Below, in pieces: positions 1-7,715 of a stretch of 64,000 nucleotides of DNA. The DNA comes from Idiomarina piscisalsi. Lineage in GTDB: Bacteria > Pseudomonadota > Gammaproteobacteria > Enterobacterales > Alteromonadaceae. The notes below the pieces were generated by a model. It did no database searches, was not told the origin of the DNA, and was given only the letters and a program-made list of their open reading frames with translations. The first letter of the stretch is position 1. Each line of letters opens with the position of its first letter. The translations under genes and the position numbers were made by a program. The stretch lies in assembly GCF_002211765.1 (NCBI RefSeq), contig NZ_CP022133.1, positions 620,001 through 684,000 of the forward strand, written 5' to 3'.

Positions 1-312
1 GCGGCGAGCAGTCATTTAACCATCTTAAGTGACTTACAGAGCAAAACCTTTGCCCAGTATGTGGCGTCAAACCGAATCGCAGAACTGTCTCTGACCCAGG
101 CGTGGCCGGTAAAGGACAATAAAAAAGGCACCGCAAAGCAAGCCGGAACGACATGGCATTGGCAGCAACAGGTGGTCGAAACGGTGACACCTAACGTGGT
201 CGCTGTAACAGTGACGGTGTCAAAATCTGAAAATGGGCGAGAACATTACCGACTAACGCGCTATTTGCGAAAACCTGATTCCGCTGGCAAAGGTGGTGGA
301 AATGGGCGTTAA
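1..312 (+). CDS. gspI: Type II secretion minor pseudopilin GspI (3' part only)
   Basis: The reading frame is open from the first base of the window and ends with TAA at 310-312, so the N-terminus, including the prepilin peptidase site, lies upstream. The visible ~103 residues include ASNRIAEL, which fits the 'ASNR.AEL' segment typical of GspI, followed by the globular C-terminal part (W-rich, then VTVTVS). GspI is one of four minor pseudopilins (H, I, J, K) that form the tip of the type II secretion pseudopilus. The stop overlaps the start of gspJ, and gspJ-K-L-M-N follow directly, which fixes the identity well. An ATG-like start at 61 is internal and should not be taken as the gene start. 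Confidence 0.88.
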   Translation, partial: AASSHLTILSDLQSKTFAQYVASNRIAELSLTQAWPVKDNKKGTAKQAGTTWHWQQQVVETVTPNVVAVTVTVSKSENGREHYRLTRYLRKPDSAGKGGGNGR

Positions 313-985
313 CCCTAAGCAGCAATCCGGCTTCACTTTGGTTGAAGTGTTAGTCACCATGGCCATTTTCGCGGTGATAGGTATAGCCAGCTATCAAGTG
401 CTTAGCCAAATGGTGAGTACCGAACAGCAGTCGAGCGAGCGCCGTGAAGCGCTGGAGCAACTGCAATTCAGCCAATTGCTAATGCAGCAGGACATTCGGC
501 AAATAGTAGCGAAACCGACTCGACCTAACGATACCGAAGTGACGCATCAGTATGTAAGCAATGATGTGGGTTATTTCGATTCAGAACCTGGTGTGCTTGC
601 TTTTGTGCGCAGTGGTTTTGATAACCCGGGGGACGTCCTGCCGCGTGCTGAATTGCAGCCGGTTATTTATCGAGTTATGAACGGTCAGTTACAGCGAGTC
701 AGTTATTCGTTTGTGAATGACAGGAGTAACGAGCCGACAATACAGACGTTATTGGACGACGTGACTGATTTGTCGTTCCGCTTTTACAGGGGCGCAGGCC
801 AGAGTGACGGTAATAGAGGCTTCGAGCAAGGTTGGAATGCGGAGTGGCGTACCGAAGGGGACTTACCCAAAGCCATTGAAGTGACGCTGCAAACTGAGAA
901 GTACGGCGAAATTAAACGGGTATTCCTGGTTGCTGGTGAGGGTTCGGCTGGACGACAAAGTGCGGGAGAGTCGAATGCGGACTAA
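302..985 (+). CDS. gspJ: Type II secretion minor pseudopilin GspJ
   Basis: This minor pseudopilin of the type II secretion system is inserted in the inner membrane and processed by the prepilin peptidase GspO. Near the N-terminus the sequence SGFTLVEVLVTMAIF has the class III signal: Gly at -1, Phe at +1 and Glu at +5, followed by a ~20-residue hydrophobic helix. Length (~227 aa) is normal for GspJ. I choose ATG 302, preceded by AGGTGG, rather than GTG 293, which lies further into gspI; either way it overlaps the gspI stop. It partners with GspI and GspK at the pseudopilus tip. The 3' end overlaps gspK. Confidence 0.9.
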   Translation: MGVNPKQQSGFTLVEVLVTMAIFAVIGIASYQVLSQMVSTEQQSSERREALEQLQFSQLLMQQDIRQIVAKPTRPNDTEVTHQYVSNDVGYFDSEPGVLAFVRSGFDNPGDVLPRAELQPVIYRVMNGQLQRVSYSFVNDRSNEPTIQTLLDDVTDLSFRFYRGAGQSDGNRGFEQGWNAEWRTEGDLPKAIEVTLQTEKYGEIKRVFLVAGEGSAGRQSAGESNAD

Positions 986-1955
986 AGTGTCTCGTAATAA
1001 CGGTGCTGCGCTTATAACGGTCATGTTGGTGATTGCTCTGGTGTCGGTCATTGCGGTGAACCTCGGTAGCAAACTGCAAATGCAAATAACCCGAATGGGT
1101 AATTTGCAGCAGGCGGAACAAAGCTATTGGATGTGGTTAAGTGCCGAAGACGTTCTAAAAGAGGCACTAAAACGCGAGCTCAATGAGAACGACGGCGTGG
1201 CGAATAACCAGCAAGGCTGGGCCAGTCGGACGGGCCCGTTTCCCGTGGAAGGTGGGCAGATTGCCGCTCGTGTGAGAGACTTATCCAGTTGTTTTAATGT
1301 CAACAGTTTGGTGACAGACGACGAAGACCCAGGCACGCTGGAGCGACGCAAACGTCAGTACAAAGCGTTATTACAAAGCGTAGAGCTTGACGAATACCAG
1401 GCAGAAAGTTTAACCGACAGCTTGGTTGACTGGCTTGACGAAGATACTCAACTGTCAGGCTCTAACGGAGCGGAAGATCCTGACTATCAAGGGTTGCCAA
1501 AGCCGTATTTAGCGGCAAACAGCTTACTGTTGGATATTAGTGAACTGCGCATGGTAAGAGGGTACAGTCAGGAAATTGTCAGGAAGTTGAGGCCTTATGT
1601 CTGCGCTATTCCGCATGAAACCGCTTTAGCGATTAATGTGAATACACTTAAGGAAGAACAGGCGGTTTTATTGACGGCTCTTACCGAAGGAAAAATGTCG
1701 TTTCAGGACGCACAGTCGTTCTTAGCAAATCGGCCGGAAGCGGGTTATGAGTCTAACGACGAGGTGAATGAGCTTGAAGCGATAAGTACGGTTAAAGCCG
1801 AGCTTAACGCTGAACTGTCAGAACTTGACGTTGAAAGTGAATACTTTCAGTTAACCGCATACATACAATGGGGCGACGTTGAAATGAAAGCCCGTTCAGT
1901 ACTGCACGTGAGTAACGGCGAAGTGACGACGTTATATCGTGCAATGGGAGAATAG
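975..1955 (+). CDS. gspK: Type II secretion minor pseudopilin GspK
   Basis: GspK is the largest minor pseudopilin and caps the pseudopilus tip. The N-terminus MRTKVSRNNGAALITVMLVIALVSVIAV, read in two parts, holds a prepilin cleavage region (G|AALIT) followed by a hydrophobic helix. Position +5 is Thr, not Glu, which is the known hallmark of GspK. Start ATG 975 is preceded by GGGAGA and overlaps the end of gspJ; a GTG at 930 in the same frame adds 15 unlikely residues. The ~326 aa length matches the family. It carries acidic segments (for example DWLDEDTQ) and a helical SAM-like insert (LLTALTEGKMS) as seen in GspK. Confidence 0.9.
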   Translation: MRTKVSRNNGAALITVMLVIALVSVIAVNLGSKLQMQITRMGNLQQAEQSYWMWLSAEDVLKEALKRELNENDGVANNQQGWASRTGPFPVEGGQIAARVRDLSSCFNVNSLVTDDEDPGTLERRKRQYKALLQSVELDEYQAESLTDSLVDWLDEDTQLSGSNGAEDPDYQGLPKPYLAANSLLLDISELRMVRGYSQEIVRKLRPYVCAIPHETALAINVNTLKEEQAVLLTALTEGKMSFQDAQSFLANRPEAGYESNDEVNELEAISTVKAELNAELSELDVESEYFQLTAYIQWGDVEMKARSVLHVSNGEVTTLYRAMGE

Positions 1956-1958
1956 AAA

Positions 1959-3164
1959 ATGCAGGAAACGCTAATAATACGACTGCCTGCTTTTGGAACA
2001 TCGGAAAGCATTCCCTGGTTGTTGTGGCATTCACAACAGCAGGAACTTATTGCAAGCGGCGAGCTGGAATCAACCGCTGAGCTGTCACAGTTAGCCGATA
2101 AAGCGGCCCGCAGTGAGGTGATCATTGCTATTCCGGGTCAAGACGTTTTCTTAACCCAGGTGACCCTACCAGCGGGCAGTAAAAAGCATTTGGATAAAGT
2201 CATCCCTTATGCTTTAGAAGAGGAGCTCGCGGCAGACATAGACACGTTGCATTTTGCCTGGCCTGAGACAAAAGCCTCGACCTTACCGGTAGCCGTTGTA
2301 GAGAAAGCGCATATGCAGCAGTGGTTGGGGGTACTGACAGAGTCAGGGATTGAGTCTAACCGTTGGTTGCCTGATATTTTTCTACTGCCGACCCACGATA
2401 ACGAATGGCACGCTATTGAGCTTGGTCACAGCGTGTTGGTCAGAACGTCGACCTGGCAAGGTTTCGCCGTGGAACAAGCGGCGTTTTCTGAACTTGCGCC
2501 TATTCTAAGCAGTGAGTATGACTCGCCGGAAAAAATTGTTCACTATGGGCCGCTCGATTGGCCCCAGCCTCCGACCGTATTAGAGTCGGCCGATATCGAA
2601 GTTCCCATGACAATTGCGGTGGCAGCGCTGCAAAGCAACGCCGAGATCAACCTTCGGCAAGGCGCTTTTCGGGCTAAGAGGCAACGGCAGTCGTCGAGCC
2701 TGCCCTGGAAGCCGCTAGCAGTAGCTGCCAGCGTATTATTTGTATTGGCTGTTGCGCTAAACGGCATCAAATACTGGCAACTGGAGCAGCAGCGCGCTTC
2801 GTTACAGGCAAAGTCTGAGCAGCTGTACCGTGATGCTTTTCCAAACGAGACCCGTATTGTCAATTTAAGAGCACAGTTGCAGCAAAAAATTGATAGAGCT
2901 GGCGGCGCTGGAGACTCAGGCCGTTCCGTTTTAGCCGCTCTCGACAGCTTGCAGCCTGCATTTCAGGCCGAGCCGTCGGTTAAGCTTGAGTTGCTGCGTT
3001 TTCAGAATAATGAGTTAAGGCTACAAGCAACGGCGGACAGCTTTTCACAGTTAGAAGCCTTTCAGCGAGCGGCTCAAAATAGCGGCGTGGCAATAGAAGC
3101 TGGCTCTATGAATAATCGCGGAGACCAGGTGTCGGGCGCATTGACCATTGAGCTTCAGGGGTAA
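1959..3164 (+). CDS. gspL: Type II secretion inner-membrane platform protein GspL
   Basis: GspL has a cytoplasmic actin-like domain that recruits the ATPase GspE, one transmembrane helix and a periplasmic ferredoxin-like domain. Here residues 1-240 are the cytoplasmic part (VIPYALEEELAADID is a typical GspL segment), the hydrophobic helix falls at about 251-271, and the remaining ~130 residues are periplasmic. At 401 aa it has normal length. ATG 1959 follows the gspK stop by three bases with GGGAG upstream. It ends just before gspM, with which it forms the assembly platform. Confidence 0.92.
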   Translation: MQETLIIRLPAFGTSESIPWLLWHSQQQELIASGELESTAELSQLADKAARSEVIIAIPGQDVFLTQVTLPAGSKKHLDKVIPYALEEELAADIDTLHFAWPETKASTLPVAVVEKAHMQQWLGVLTESGIESNRWLPDIFLLPTHDNEWHAIELGHSVLVRTSTWQGFAVEQAAFSELAPILSSEYDSPEKIVHYGPLDWPQPPTVLESADIEVPMTIAVAALQSNAEINLRQGAFRAKRQRQSSSLPWKPLAVAASVLFVLAVALNGIKYWQLEQQRASLQAKSEQLYRDAFPNETRIVNLRAQLQQKIDRAGGAGDSGRSVLAALDSLQPAFQAEPSVKLELLRFQNNELRLQATADSFSQLEAFQRAAQNSGVAIEAGSMNNRGDQVSGALTIELQG

Positions 3165-3168
3165 CGTT

Positions 3169-3687
3169 ATGGACAAATTTAAAGCAACTTTTGAACCTTA
3201 CCGACAGCTTGCTTATAACCGCTGGCAGCAATTTAACAGCCGTGAACAGCGTCTGCTCAGCGCTTTGGGGATTGTTGTGGGTGCGGCGTTTTTGTATTTC
3301 GTTATTTGGTTACCGAGTGCGCAAGCGGTTGCTCAGGCCGAGAGTCAGTTGGCTGCGCAGCAGAATCAGTATCAATGGGTACAGCAGGCTATCGCTCGTT
3401 ATAAAAGCCTGGAGGGTAAAGCGTCAACCAACTCGACAGTGAAGGGGTCGTTAAGCCAACGTATTAATCAGGCAGCGGCGCAATATGATATTGAGCTGGC
3501 GCGCATTCAGCCTCAGGGGGAAGAGTATTTGGTGACTGTTGATACCGTACAATTTAACCAGTTACTTCAGTTTATGAATGCACTGGAAAGTGACTTTGGT
3601 TTGCAGCTAACTGGCGCTGATATTGCGCGTTTGGAGCAGCCCGGTAACGTCCGTTTAAGAAAACTATTGGTGAAAGACTTCTCATGA
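3169..3687 (+). CDS. gspM: Type II secretion inner-membrane protein GspM
   Basis: GspM binds GspL in the inner-membrane platform of the type II secretion system. The 172-residue protein has a short cytoplasmic N-terminus with SREQRLL, a segment typical of GspM (FNSREQRLLSAL), a single transmembrane helix at about residues 29-49, then a Q-rich helical stretch and a small periplasmic domain. ATG 3169 has AGGGG upstream, and the start lies four bases after the gspL stop. The 3' end overlaps gspN by four bases (ATGA). Confidence 0.9.
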   Translation: MDKFKATFEPYRQLAYNRWQQFNSREQRLLSALGIVVGAAFLYFVIWLPSAQAVAQAESQLAAQQNQYQWVQQAIARYKSLEGKASTNSTVKGSLSQRINQAAAQYDIELARIQPQGEEYLVTVDTVQFNQLLQFMNALESDFGLQLTGADIARLEQPGNVRLRKLLVKDFS

Positions 3688-4430
3688 AATTAAAGCGCTG
3701 GTTGCCTTGGTTAATTTTGGTGTATTTAGTCACTATGCTGGTGCTATTGCCCGCGCGCGTTGTTTATTGGCTACCACTGCCTAATAACATCCAGTTGTCA
3801 CAAGTGTCCGGAAGCTTATGGCAGGGACAGGCCGGGCAAGTGGTTGTAGACGGTAATGTCATTAATGATTTGCGTTGGGACTGGCAGGTGTCATCCATTT
3901 TCCTGGGGGAGCTGGTTGTTGATGTGGATGTACCAAAACAGAATAATCCATTTTCGCTGCAGGGACGTTTATTAGCTAGCTCGACCCGTGTTGGGGCGCA
4001 GAATGTCAAGGCGAGTGGCAGTTTAGCCGCGCTACTTGAAATGGCCCAAACAAAGCTACCACTGCAAACAAAAGGTCGCTGGGAACTTGATGTGAACGAG
4101 TATGTAGTGACCGCGCCGGGCCCTGTTCGTTGGTGCGACAATCTTGTGGGCAATGCCCGCGGGGACAATATACAGGTGCTGGTCAACGGACAGTGGCAGT
4201 CGCTGGGTAGCTTTCCGGTAGAGTTGGGGTGCCATAATAATAACTCTGTTGCGTTAATCATGAGAGGTGACAACGACTTGAGCCTGGAAGTGGATGCCGC
4301 CATTAACAGCCAGGACATTCAAGCGTCAGGTACAGTAAAGCCAACACCGCGAACGCCGGAAGGTCTGGCAAAGCTTATTCAATATATGGGGCAGCCAGAT
4401 GCGCAGGGACGTTATTCGTTCCGCCTGTGA
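3684..4430 (+). CDS. gspN: Type II secretion protein GspN
   Basis: GspN is an accessory inner-membrane protein of type II secretion, present in many but not all systems, of unclear mechanism. The 248-residue protein starts with a hydrophobic anchor (residues ~6-25, WLPWLILVYLVTMLVLLPA) and continues as a periplasmic domain with LSQVSGSLWQGQAG, a conserved GspN segment. The C-terminus ends YSFRL. The ATGA overlap with gspM shows translational coupling. This is the last gene of the gsp operon here; no prepilin peptidase gene follows. Confidence 0.9.
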   Translation: MKLKRWLPWLILVYLVTMLVLLPARVVYWLPLPNNIQLSQVSGSLWQGQAGQVVVDGNVINDLRWDWQVSSIFLGELVVDVDVPKQNNPFSLQGRLLASSTRVGAQNVKASGSLAALLEMAQTKLPLQTKGRWELDVNEYVVTAPGPVRWCDNLVGNARGDNIQVLVNGQWQSLGSFPVELGCHNNNSVALIMRGDNDLSLEVDAAINSQDIQASGTVKPTPRTPEGLAKLIQYMGQPDAQGRYSFRL

Positions 4431-4506
4431 AGTTATTTGCGAGGCGCCGCAATAAACGTTACTTTTAAAAAATACTCATTCAGCTTTTGTTAAATAAGGA
4501 CGTGTT

Positions 4507-5328
4507 ATGGACAGTATTGTTCAGTGGATAAATGACAATCAGGATATGCTTATCGAGTTTTCGATTAAGTTCATTATCGCGATTGCCATTTTAATTATTG
4601 GTAAATTAGTCGCGAATGGCGTGACACGAGTGATGTCGCGTGGCATGAAAAAGCGTGAAGTAGATGGCGCGGTTATCAGCTTTGTGAGTGCAATTGTAAA
4701 AGCGGTTATTTTCATTGCCGCTATTATGATGGCACTGTCACACGTCGGTGTTGAAACCACGTCCTTTATTGCGATTCTAGGTGCGGCAGGTTTGGCTATC
4801 GGTCTTGCGCTGCAGGGCTCGCTATCAAATATTGCGTCGGGTGTATTGCTCATTATGTTTCGTCCCTTCCGTGCTGGCGAGTATGTTGATGCCGGTGGCG
4901 TATCCGGTACGGTCGAGCAAATTAATATTTTCCAAACCATTTTAAAAACACCGGATCGTAAAATTGTCTTCGTACCGAATTCGGAGATTATTGGCGGCCC
5001 CATTACTAACTATAACCGTGAAGAGTTGCGCCGTATCGATTTGGTTATTGGAGTGAGCTATAGCGCCAACTTGCAGAAAACCAAGCAAGTATTAATGGAC
5101 GTTATTACCAATGACGAGCGAGTGCTGAAAGACCCAGAGCCAGTGGTGACGGTGACAAATCTGGGTAACTCTTCCGTCGACTTTAACGTGCGTCCGTGGG
5201 TCAAAAACGAAGACTACTGGCCAACCCGCTGGGACTTACTGGAGCGCATTAAAGATCGCTTAGACGAGGAAGGCATTGGTATTCCATTCCCACAAATGGA
5301 TGTGCATTTGAAAAAAGACGACGCATAA
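4507..5328 (+). CDS. mscS: Small-conductance mechanosensitive channel (MscS family)
   Basis: This inner-membrane channel opens under membrane tension to release solutes during hypo-osmotic shock. At 273 aa it is the size of the short MscS type. Three transmembrane helices are visible: about 16-38, 55-80 and 88-115. The third is the Gly/Ala-rich pore helix (GAAGLAIGLALQGSLSNIA), followed by the cytoplasmic beta domain (FRPFRAGEYVDAGG) and the alpha/beta C-terminal domain ending FPQMDVHL. It has its own upstream gap of 76 bases after gspN, a start at ATG 4507 preceded by AAGGA, and a terminator hairpin downstream, so it is probably monocistronic. Confidence 0.93.
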   Translation: MDSIVQWINDNQDMLIEFSIKFIIAIAILIIGKLVANGVTRVMSRGMKKREVDGAVISFVSAIVKAVIFIAAIMMALSHVGVETTSFIAILGAAGLAIGLALQGSLSNIASGVLLIMFRPFRAGEYVDAGGVSGTVEQINIFQTILKTPDRKIVFVPNSEIIGGPITNYNREELRRIDLVIGVSYSANLQKTKQVLMDVITNDERVLKDPEPVVTVTNLGNSSVDFNVRPWVKNEDYWPTRWDLLERIKDRLDEEGIGIPFPQMDVHLKKDDA

Positions 5329-5354
5329 GAGCACGCGTTGTTTTATTCGCTTTA

Positions 5355-5382
5355 AAAAGCCACCGTCCGGTGGCTTTTCTTG
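5355..5382. terminator. Bidirectional terminator between mscS and metY
   Basis: AAAAGCCACCG and CGGTGGCTTTT form a near-perfect stem with a very short loop, flanked by A-rich and T-rich tracts on both sides. It lies between the convergent ends of mscS (+) and metY (-) and can serve both. Confidence 0.85.
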
Positions 5383-5392
5383 TTTCTGTAGG

Positions 5393-6664
5393 CTAAATCG
5401 TTAACGCTTGTTCTATGTCAACAATAATATCGCTAATGTGTTCAATGCCGATACAAAAGCGAATGGCTTCGGGTTTTACACCAACCGCCGCTTGCTCTTG
5501 TTCCGATAGCTGTCGGTGAGTAGTCGATGCCGGATGACAGGCCAGAGACTTAGCGTCACCAATATTCACTAACCGTTTAAACAAGCCAAGCTTGTCGTAA
5601 AACTGAACTCCGGCCTCGTAGCCCCCTTTTATACCAAAGGTCAACAATGAAGCTGGCAGCCCTCCGGAGATGTATTTATTGGCAAGTTCATAATGTGGGT
5701 GCTGAGCCAGACCCGCATAGTTAACCCAGTCGACATTCGGATGTTGCAGCAGGTAGTCGGCCACTGCCTTTGCGTTTTCGCAGTGTCGCTCAATACGCAA
5801 AGCCAGAGTTTCCAACCCCTGTAACAATAAAAAGGCATTAAAGGGCGACAAACAGGCACCGGTGTTGCGCAAAGCGACGGTTCTGACTCGCGCGATAAAC
5901 GCAGCCGGCCCAAAGGCGTCAGTATAAATCACACCGTGATAAGCCGGCTCGGGGTGACTGAATTGAGGAAACCGTTCTTTGTGAGCCAGCCAGTCAAAGC
6001 GCCCGGAGTCAACAATAAGCCCACCGATGGAATTACCATGCCCACCAATGTATTTCGTCAGAGAGTGGGTGACAATGTCAGCGCCGTGTTCAATGGGCTT
6101 GCATAGAATCGGCGTGGCGACAGTGTTATCGACAACCAGGGGGACGCCATGACCATGCGCTATCCGTGCAAAGGCTTCTAAGTCGGCAATGTTACCCGCG
6201 GGGTTACCAATACTTTCGCAATACACCGCTTTGGTTCGCTCATCAATGAGTGCGTCAATGTCCTTCGCATTGTCTGATGCGGCAAAGCGTACTTCGATAC
6301 CCAGCGACGGCAACATATGGCGAAACAATGTATAGGTGCCTCCATAAAGCTGCGGGGTAGTAACAATGTTGTCGCCCTGACTTGCCAAAGTAATTAGGGT
6401 GTACTCAATGGCCGCCATGCCTGACGCGACCGCCAACCCGGCAACACCACCTTCAAGCGCGGCAACCCGCTTTTCGAGCACATCATTAGTCGGGTTCATA
6501 ATGCGTGAATAGATATTGCCTTCTACCGCCAAGTCGAAGAGATCAGCCCCGTGCTGCGCGCTATCGAACTCGTAAGATGCCGTTTGATAAATGGGTGTGG
6601 CGACCGACTTGGTGGTGGGGTCGGTGTCGTAGCCATGATGGATGGATAACGTCTCGTCTTTCAT
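5393..6664 (-). CDS. metY: O-acetylhomoserine sulfhydrylase (MetY family)
   Basis: This cytoplasmic PLP enzyme of the Cys/Met metabolism family makes homocysteine from an activated homoserine and sulfide. The 423 aa length and the sequence (IHHGYDTDPTTKSVATPIYQ, YSRIMNPTNDVLEKR) match MetY rather than the ~380-400 aa MetB/MetC enzymes. The PLP-binding lysine is in HSLTKYIGGHGNSIGG, and the C-terminal CIGIEHISDII matches the family signature FSVGIEH. Its ATG overlaps the stop of metX by four bases. Together they form a direct sulfhydrylation route whose first gene has MetJ boxes upstream. Specificity for the acetyl or succinyl ester cannot be read from the sequence. Confidence 0.9.
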   Translation of the reverse strand: MKDETLSIHHGYDTDPTTKSVATPIYQTASYEFDSAQHGADLFDLAVEGNIYSRIMNPTNDVLEKRVAALEGGVAGLAVASGMAAIEYTLITLASQGDNIVTTPQLYGGTYTLFRHMLPSLGIEVRFAASDNAKDIDALIDERTKAVYCESIGNPAGNIADLEAFARIAHGHGVPLVVDNTVATPILCKPIEHGADIVTHSLTKYIGGHGNSIGGLIVDSGRFDWLAHKERFPQFSHPEPAYHGVIYTDAFGPAAFIARVRTVALRNTGACLSPFNAFLLLQGLETLALRIERHCENAKAVADYLLQHPNVDWVNYAGLAQHPHYELANKYISGGLPASLLTFGIKGGYEAGVQFYDKLGLFKRLVNIGDAKSLACHPASTTHRQLSEQEQAAVGVKPEAIRFCIGIEHISDIIVDIEQALTI

Positions 6665-7575
6665 GTGGTCTCCAAATGCGTTTCAAATAAAAAGTGTTTT
6701 AACGAGGTGCCGTACTCAGGCACGTTTTTAATAAATCCGTCGTGACCGTATTCACTTTCAACCGACACACGTGACGTACAGCTAGGTAGCAAGGCTTCCA
6801 GTTCAGCCACTAAGCTTGGTGGCGCAATGGCGTCACTGGTGAAGTCAACTAAATGCACCGGCGTGTCGATAGGCTCCGGGTTAATGCTGTATTCGTTCAA
6901 CACGGGTGTGAGATGAGTGAACAAACTACGCGAGCTGTTACCGTTTTCTTTGAGCAGTTGCTCGCCCTTGTAAAGCAAGTATTCGAAAGCGTCATCATTG
7001 CTACTAAAGCGCGATTCAAACTCTTCAGCGCTGCGATAGCTAAGCATGGCAAGCGCTCTGGCTAGAACCACACCCAACTGAGCGTCATTGCAGCGTTGTA
7101 TGAGCGCTTGTTGGAAATAACGCAATAACGATGAGTGCACCGACGGTTTATGAGCCGCGCCAATAACGCTTAGCCGCTCAAGCGACTCTGGGTTATCCAG
7201 TGCGTACTGGAGGCCTAAAACACCGCCAAATGAGCCGCCAATCCAGCCATGCAGTGAGTCATCGGGTAATACGGATTGCATCGCATGATGAATGGCGTTG
7301 CTGTGCTCTTTTACAGACAACGGAGTATCCGGGCAATCCGACCCGCCTAATCCACCAAAGTAGTCAAAGCTAATAAATTGGTAATCGTCGGTGTCTGCGA
7401 ACAACCGATGCAGGGGTTGCCACCAGCCGTCGCCGGAAGGCGTCCAAAGCTTACCGGTCGCGCTGATTCCACCTTGCACAACAATTGCCGGAGTGTCTGG
7501 AAAGCCATAACGGTAGCCTTTTAAACGACCATAAGGCGTTTGAGCATGAAATGAACGAGCAATAGGAAGAACCAT
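6661..7575 (-). CDS. metX: Homoserine O-acyltransferase, MetX family (short form)
   Basis: This alpha/beta-hydrolase-fold enzyme acylates homoserine at the first committed step of methionine synthesis. The nucleophile Ser115 sits in WIGGSFGGVLGLQYAL; a late Asp (VDFTSDAIAPP) and His (YGHDGFIK) complete the triad. At 304 aa it is shorter than classical MetX (~370-380 aa) because the lid region is small. Whether it uses acetyl-CoA or succinyl-CoA is uncertain, since some proteobacterial MetX proteins are succinyltransferases. The start is ATG at 7575 with a strong GGAGG at 7581-7585; an upstream in-frame ATG would lack a ribosome-binding site. It is coupled to metY by an ATGA overlap. Confidence 0.82.
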   Translation of the reverse strand: MVLPIARSFHAQTPYGRLKGYRYGFPDTPAIVVQGGISATGKLWTPSGDGWWQPLHRLFADTDDYQFISFDYFGGLGGSDCPDTPLSVKEHSNAIHHAMQSVLPDDSLHGWIGGSFGGVLGLQYALDNPESLERLSVIGAAHKPSVHSSLLRYFQQALIQRCNDAQLGVVLARALAMLSYRSAEEFESRFSSNDDAFEYLLYKGEQLLKENGNSSRSLFTHLTPVLNEYSINPEPIDTPVHLVDFTSDAIAPPSLVAELEALLPSCTSRVSVESEYGHDGFIKNVPEYGTSLKHFLFETHLETT

Positions 7576-7610
7576 AGCGGCCTCCGTTAATTTAAAACAA
7601 CAATACAGCG

Positions 7611-7639
7611 ACAATAATAAACAGATATAAAGCCGTCAA
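7611..7639 (-). promoter_or_regulatory. Probable metX promoter
   Basis: On the minus strand a -35 TTGACG (7639-7634) is followed after exactly 17 bases by TATTGT (7616-7611). It lies about 35 bases upstream of the metX start, and its -35 overlaps the MetJ boxes, as expected for repression. Confidence 0.6.
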
Positions 7640-7654
7640 GACATTTAGACGTCT
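7631..7654. promoter_or_regulatory. Tandem MetJ operator (met boxes)
   Basis: Three consecutive 8-mers can be read: AGCCGTCA (7631-7638), AGACATTT (7639-7646) and AGACGTCT (7647-7654). The last is the exact MetJ met-box consensus; the first matches 6 of 8 and the second 5 of 8. MetJ with S-adenosylmethionine binds arrays of two or more such boxes. The array covers the -35 of the metX promoter, so metX-metY should be repressed when S-adenosylmethionine is plentiful. metJ itself is not in the window. Confidence 0.85.
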
Positions 7655-7655
7655 A

Positions 7656-7679
7656 AATGCAAAATTATTATTTTGCATT
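7656..7679. repeat. Perfect 10-bp inverted repeat upstream of xseA
   Basis: AATGCAAAAT (7656-7665) and ATTTTGCATT (7670-7679) are exact reverse complements with a TATT loop. The repeat lies between the met boxes and the xseA -10 element, covering the region where an xseA -35 would be. It could be an operator for an unknown regulator or simply an AT-rich hairpin. Confidence 0.6.
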
Positions 7680-7682
7680 CTG

Positions 7683-7691
7683 TGCTAGTAT
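7683..7691 (+). promoter_or_regulatory. Probable extended -10 promoter for xseA
   Basis: TGCTAGTAT carries the TG extension plus a TAGTAT -10 about 25 bases before the xseA start. No good -35 is visible, which is tolerable for extended -10 promoters. Confidence 0.45.
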
Positions 7692-7715
7692 CAGCGCATT
7701 GAATGGAGGTCAAAT

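Noticed and set aside
3764..4318. 184-codon open frame opposite gspN
   Set aside because: It is a shadow of gspN on the other strand, with low-quality composition and no ribosome-binding site.
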